DNA of 64,000 nucleotides from Rhodococcus sp. 4CII (GTDB lineage Bacteria > Actinomycetota > Actinomycetes > Mycobacteriales > Mycobacteriaceae): the NCBI RefSeq assembly GCF_014256275.1, contig NZ_JACCFE010000002.1, forward strand, positions 4,382,001 through 4,446,000, read 5' to 3'. Position numbers and translations under genes: made by a program. Below, piece after piece: positions 61,583-64,000 of the stretch. Positions within the stretch are counted from its first letter, which is position 1; each line of letters begins with the position of its first letter. Below the pieces are notes generated by a model. It did not search any database. It was not told the DNA's origin and saw only the letters and a program-made list of their open reading frames with translations.

Positions 61583-62890
61583 ATGCTGAACAAGCAAGAC
61601 AACGACCTGCTCACCCGCGTCGAGGGTGACGCACCGATGGGTGTCTTGATGCGTCAGTACTGGACGCCGGTGCTGATGTCGGAGGACGTCGTCTCGGACG
61701 GCGCTCCGCGGCGGATCAAGATCCTCGGCGGCAAGTACGTGGCGTTCCGGGACACCGAGGGCAAGGTCGGGGTGCTCAACGAGGCGTGCCCGCACCGGGG
61801 TGCGTCGTTGGCGTTGGCGCGCAACGAGAATTGTGCATTGCAGTGCCTGTATCACGGGTGGCGGGTGGATCGGAACGGCAAGGTGGTGGAGACGCCGTCG
61901 GAGCCGGCAGACAGCACGTTCAAGGACAAGATCCGTCACATCGGGTATCCGGTGCGTGAGGCCGGCGGCCTGATCTGGGCGTATTTCGGTGACCCGAAGG
62001 CCGAACCGGAATTCCCGGCGTTCGACTGGACCGCTCGCAAGCCCGAGCAGATCTACACGATTCGCGTGGCGCAGCGATGCAACTGGGCTCAAGCCCTCGA
62101 GGGTGCCATCGACTCGGCCCACTCCAACTTCCTGCACAACGACCTCAACCGGCGTCTGGCCGAAGGCGGCGACTACACCGGCGGCGGCGGCCTGCTCAAC
62201 TTCCAGCTGACCGACGGGGCGCCGCGCCTCGAGGTCGAGAACCTGCCCTACGGGTTCCACTACGCGGGCATCCGCGACGCGCTCGTCGACGGTGAGCACA
62301 AGAAGTACGTGCGCACGACCCAGTTCGTCGCCCCGTTCTGGGCGCTGTTCTCGGCGCCGGAGAACTGGGTGTTCTCGCAGGTGTTCGTGCCGGTCGACGA
62401 CGAGAACACCATCTTCTACTTCATCCACGCCCGTCTCGACGACGAGAACATCGAGCCCGAGTACCGCGCCAAGATTCTGGAATGGTCCGGCGTCGGCGAA
62501 CTTGACGAAAACTTCCACATGGACTTCCACTCGGGGAACATGTGGCAGCAGGATCGGGACTCGATGGACCGCAAGAAGCACGGTGACAAATTCAGCTTCA
62601 GCGGCATGACCGGTAACCAGGTCGAGGACCTCGGCATCCAGGAGAGCATGGGTCCCATCGAGGACCGCAGCCGCGAGCACCTGGGCACGTCGGACCTGGC
62701 CATCATCCGCATGCGGCGCCTGATACTCGACGCCGCGCGCAAGTATGCGAAGGGCGAGACCCCGATCGGCCTGGGGCGGAACTTCTCGTACGAGGAGATC
62801 CGCGCCGCCGAGAAGATGATCGAGCCGGGAACCTCTTGGAAGGGTCAGGTGGGTTCGCGCGGAGTCGCCAAGGACTCCGCCGTCAACTGA
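61583..62890 (+). CDS. LigXa/phthalate-dioxygenase-type Rieske oxygenase, third copy
   Basis: The 435-residue protein keeps the cofactor ligands (Cys69, His71, Cys88, His91; Asp177, His180, His185) and near identity with the other two copies over much of residues 1-170, but it differs at about nine positions in the first 204 residues, including SAHSNF in the iron motif. The later part (GGGGLLNFQLTDGAPRLEV) is its own. GGAGAGAA precedes the ATG. As in the other two, no electron-transfer gene is adjacent. It is probably a third specificity of the same oxygenase system. Confidence 0.9.
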   Translation: MLNKQDNDLLTRVEGDAPMGVLMRQYWTPVLMSEDVVSDGAPRRIKILGGKYVAFRDTEGKVGVLNEACPHRGASLALARNENCALQCLYHGWRVDRNGKVVETPSEPADSTFKDKIRHIGYPVREAGGLIWAYFGDPKAEPEFPAFDWTARKPEQIYTIRVAQRCNWAQALEGAIDSAHSNFLHNDLNRRLAEGGDYTGGGGLLNFQLTDGAPRLEVENLPYGFHYAGIRDALVDGEHKKYVRTTQFVAPFWALFSAPENWVFSQVFVPVDDENTIFYFIHARLDDENIEPEYRAKILEWSGVGELDENFHMDFHSGNMWQQDRDSMDRKKHGDKFSFSGMTGNQVEDLGIQESMGPIEDRSREHLGTSDLAIIRMRRLILDAARKYAKGETPIGLGRNFSYEEIRAAEKMIEPGTSWKGQVGSRGVAKDSAVN

Positions 62891-62992
62891 ATCGGGTCGG
62901 GTGCGGGCGGCGGGAGAGAGGTGTTCCTGCCGCCCGTCCGATCCCGGGCGCCCGCTGCCACGGCCGGTCGCCTCTGTCGAGAGGAACAGAAC

Positions 62993-64000
62993 ATGGATGC
63001 ACAGTCCGCATTCTTCAACGTCGTCGCGGCCGACGAGGCGATGCACGATCCCGGCCCGGAGTCGAACTGGAACGAGTCGGCCTTCTTCCACGTCGTCGAA
63101 GAGGACGGTTCGGCCGGGGCGCTGTTCCGCATCGGCCGACGGGTCAACGAGGGTTTCGCCGAGGTGACGGCGCTCCAGTTGCGCAGCACTGGTGACGCGC
63201 TGGTCGGTTTCCGGAGAGCGAAGATCACCGACAACCTCCGGTGGCAGGCCGGGGACCTCGACTTCGCCGCGGAGGGGACGGCCGGGGGCTGGTCGATCTC
63301 GTTCGACGGCGAACTGAGCCACCTCGCCGACGGAACGGAATTCGCGGATCCGGGTACGGCGTTCCGCAACTCGCCGAAGGAGAAGGTCGCGTTCGACCTG
63401 TCGTGGGTCGACCTGGCCCCGCCCTACCGCACGTCGACGGACGGCACGTACCACGGCGGCGAATCGGTCGCCAAGGATCACTATGCCGGCGTCGGGCAGG
63501 TGACCGGTACCGTCCGAATCGACGGTCAGGAGAAGCGAATTCGCGGATTCGGCTTCCGTGACCACTCATGGGGCGTGCGCAACTGGCAGTCGATCGACTG
63601 CTGGCGGTGGGTCTACGGCCAGCTCAATGCCGACAACCTCTTCTCCGTCGTCGCGATGCAGGTCGGCACGCCCGAACCCGCGGTCGCGGGCATCGTCCTG
63701 AAGAACGGCACGCCGCACGTCGTCACGAAGATGAGCGTGAAATGCCGGTACGACGGGGCCCCCGACTACTGGCTGGCCGGTGCGGACGTCACGATCCCGC
63801 TGCCGGACGGCGACGTGTTCGAGGCGACCTACCAGCCGACGTGCCGTCTCCCGCTCCGGCACACGAAGGGTGACGAGGTGCTGCGCATCGTCGAGCATCT
63901 CGCGAACGTGCAGATCAACGGCAAGTCCGGTGCCGGCTGGATCGAGGTCACGGACCGGATGGAGGACGGCCGCCCGTTCGGGTTGGTCCACGGCGACGCC
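62993..64000 (+). CDS. CrtC/AttH-like protein, cut by the window edge
   Basis: The frame from the ATG at 62993 (after GAGAGGAAC) stays open to the last base, giving 336 residues so far. The central GFRDHSWGVRNW (about residues 185-196) with a following WRWVYGQL is characteristic of the AttH/hydroxyneurosporene-synthase (CrtC) lipocalin-like family, also seen as DUF7064/DUF7065 proteins. CrtC adds water to a terminal C=C of a carotenoid; the bacterial relatives near oxygenases may hydrate or bind hydrophobic substrates. It lies 102 bp after the third Rieske gene. The C-terminus and any genes beyond are not visible. Confidence 0.75.
   Translation, partial: MDAQSAFFNVVAADEAMHDPGPESNWNESAFFHVVEEDGSAGALFRIGRRVNEGFAEVTALQLRSTGDALVGFRRAKITDNLRWQAGDLDFAAEGTAGGWSISFDGELSHLADGTEFADPGTAFRNSPKEKVAFDLSWVDLAPPYRTSTDGTYHGGESVAKDHYAGVGQVTGTVRIDGQEKRIRGFGFRDHSWGVRNWQSIDCWRWVYGQLNADNLFSVVAMQVGTPEPAVAGIVLKNGTPHVVTKMSVKCRYDGAPDYWLAGADVTIPLPDGDVFEATYQPTCRLPLRHTKGDEVLRIVEHLANVQINGKSGAGWIEVTDRMEDGRPFGLVHGDA

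Noticed and set aside
61484..63565. Very long open frame (693 codons) on the minus strand opposite the third Rieske gene
   Set aside because: It is the antisense image of a high-GC gene: arginine/valine/glutamate-rich, no ribosome binding site, no recognised domain, and the plus-strand gene is certain.
1..64000. CRISPR arrays, tRNA/rRNA genes, transposases, phage genes
   Set aside because: No spaced short repeats, RNA gene cores or transposase/integrase motifs were seen on either strand.

Overview
The window is high-GC DNA with actinobacterial features: purine-rich ribosome binding sites, GTG and TTG starts, tight ATGA overlaps, and IclR/TetR/LacI/PucR regulators beside catabolic genes. The gene families (CYP199-like P450, HAPMO-like Baeyer-Villiger monooxygenase, LigXa-type Rieske oxygenases, mycofactocin-type SDRs, DUF35 plus thiolase-like pairs) suggest Rhodococcus or a close relative. 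That assignment is inference from gene content. No rRNA, tRNA, CRISPR array, transposase or phage gene was recognised.

Positions 1-24 kb hold several small catabolic or transport modules, each next to its own regulator. They are: the end of a sugar-acid type MFS transporter; a TRAP-type permease operon carrying a dehydrogenase/RraA fusion, a cyclase-family hydrolase and an IclR regulator (1.6-6.4 kb); a VOC protein; a C45 acyltransferase/peptidase and an NCS1 permease facing a LacI regulator across two operators (7.4-11.2 kb); a small secreted protein and a dienelactone-hydrolase-like protein; a TetR-controlled ABC exporter (13.1-16.4 kb); an IclR gene followed by a CYP199-like P450 with a VanB-type reductase (16.4-19.7 kb); and a frameshifted PucR regulator facing an MFS transporter and an agmatinase-family ureohydrolase (19.7-23.9 kb).

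From about 24 kb to the right edge the genes look like one large catabolic island. It has two paralogous TetR regulators, an acyl-CoA ligase, and two branched-chain-amino-acid-type ABC importers with fused subunits (LivH-LivM-LivG in one, LivM-LivG in the other, the second with a frameshifted LivH). It also carries four substrate-binding-protein genes or fragments, two identical mycofactocin-type SDRs in an 885-bp exact duplication, an old-yellow-enzyme homologue, two acyl-CoA dehydrogenases, VOC proteins, a thioesterase and three mosaic Rieske oxygenases. A leftward operon encodes an efflux MFS, a HAPMO-like BVMO, a SnoaL-like protein, a DUF35 protein and a thiolase-like protein. A rightward set encodes a carotenoid-oxygenase-family protein, a luciferase-like protein, a crotonase-fold protein, a SnoaL-like protein, an alpha/beta hydrolase, the third Rieske protein and a CrtC/AttH-like protein cut by the window edge.

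Read together, the island looks like import, CoA activation, oxidative cleavage and beta-oxidation-like shortening of a bulky, probably aromatic, compound. The substrate cannot be named from sequence. A short motif near TTTTGAGACGATAA recurs in five to seven of its promoter regions and may be the operator of the paired TetR regulators. Two genes (PucR and the second LivH) each lack one base relative to an intact frame, which could be real decay or a sequencing error.
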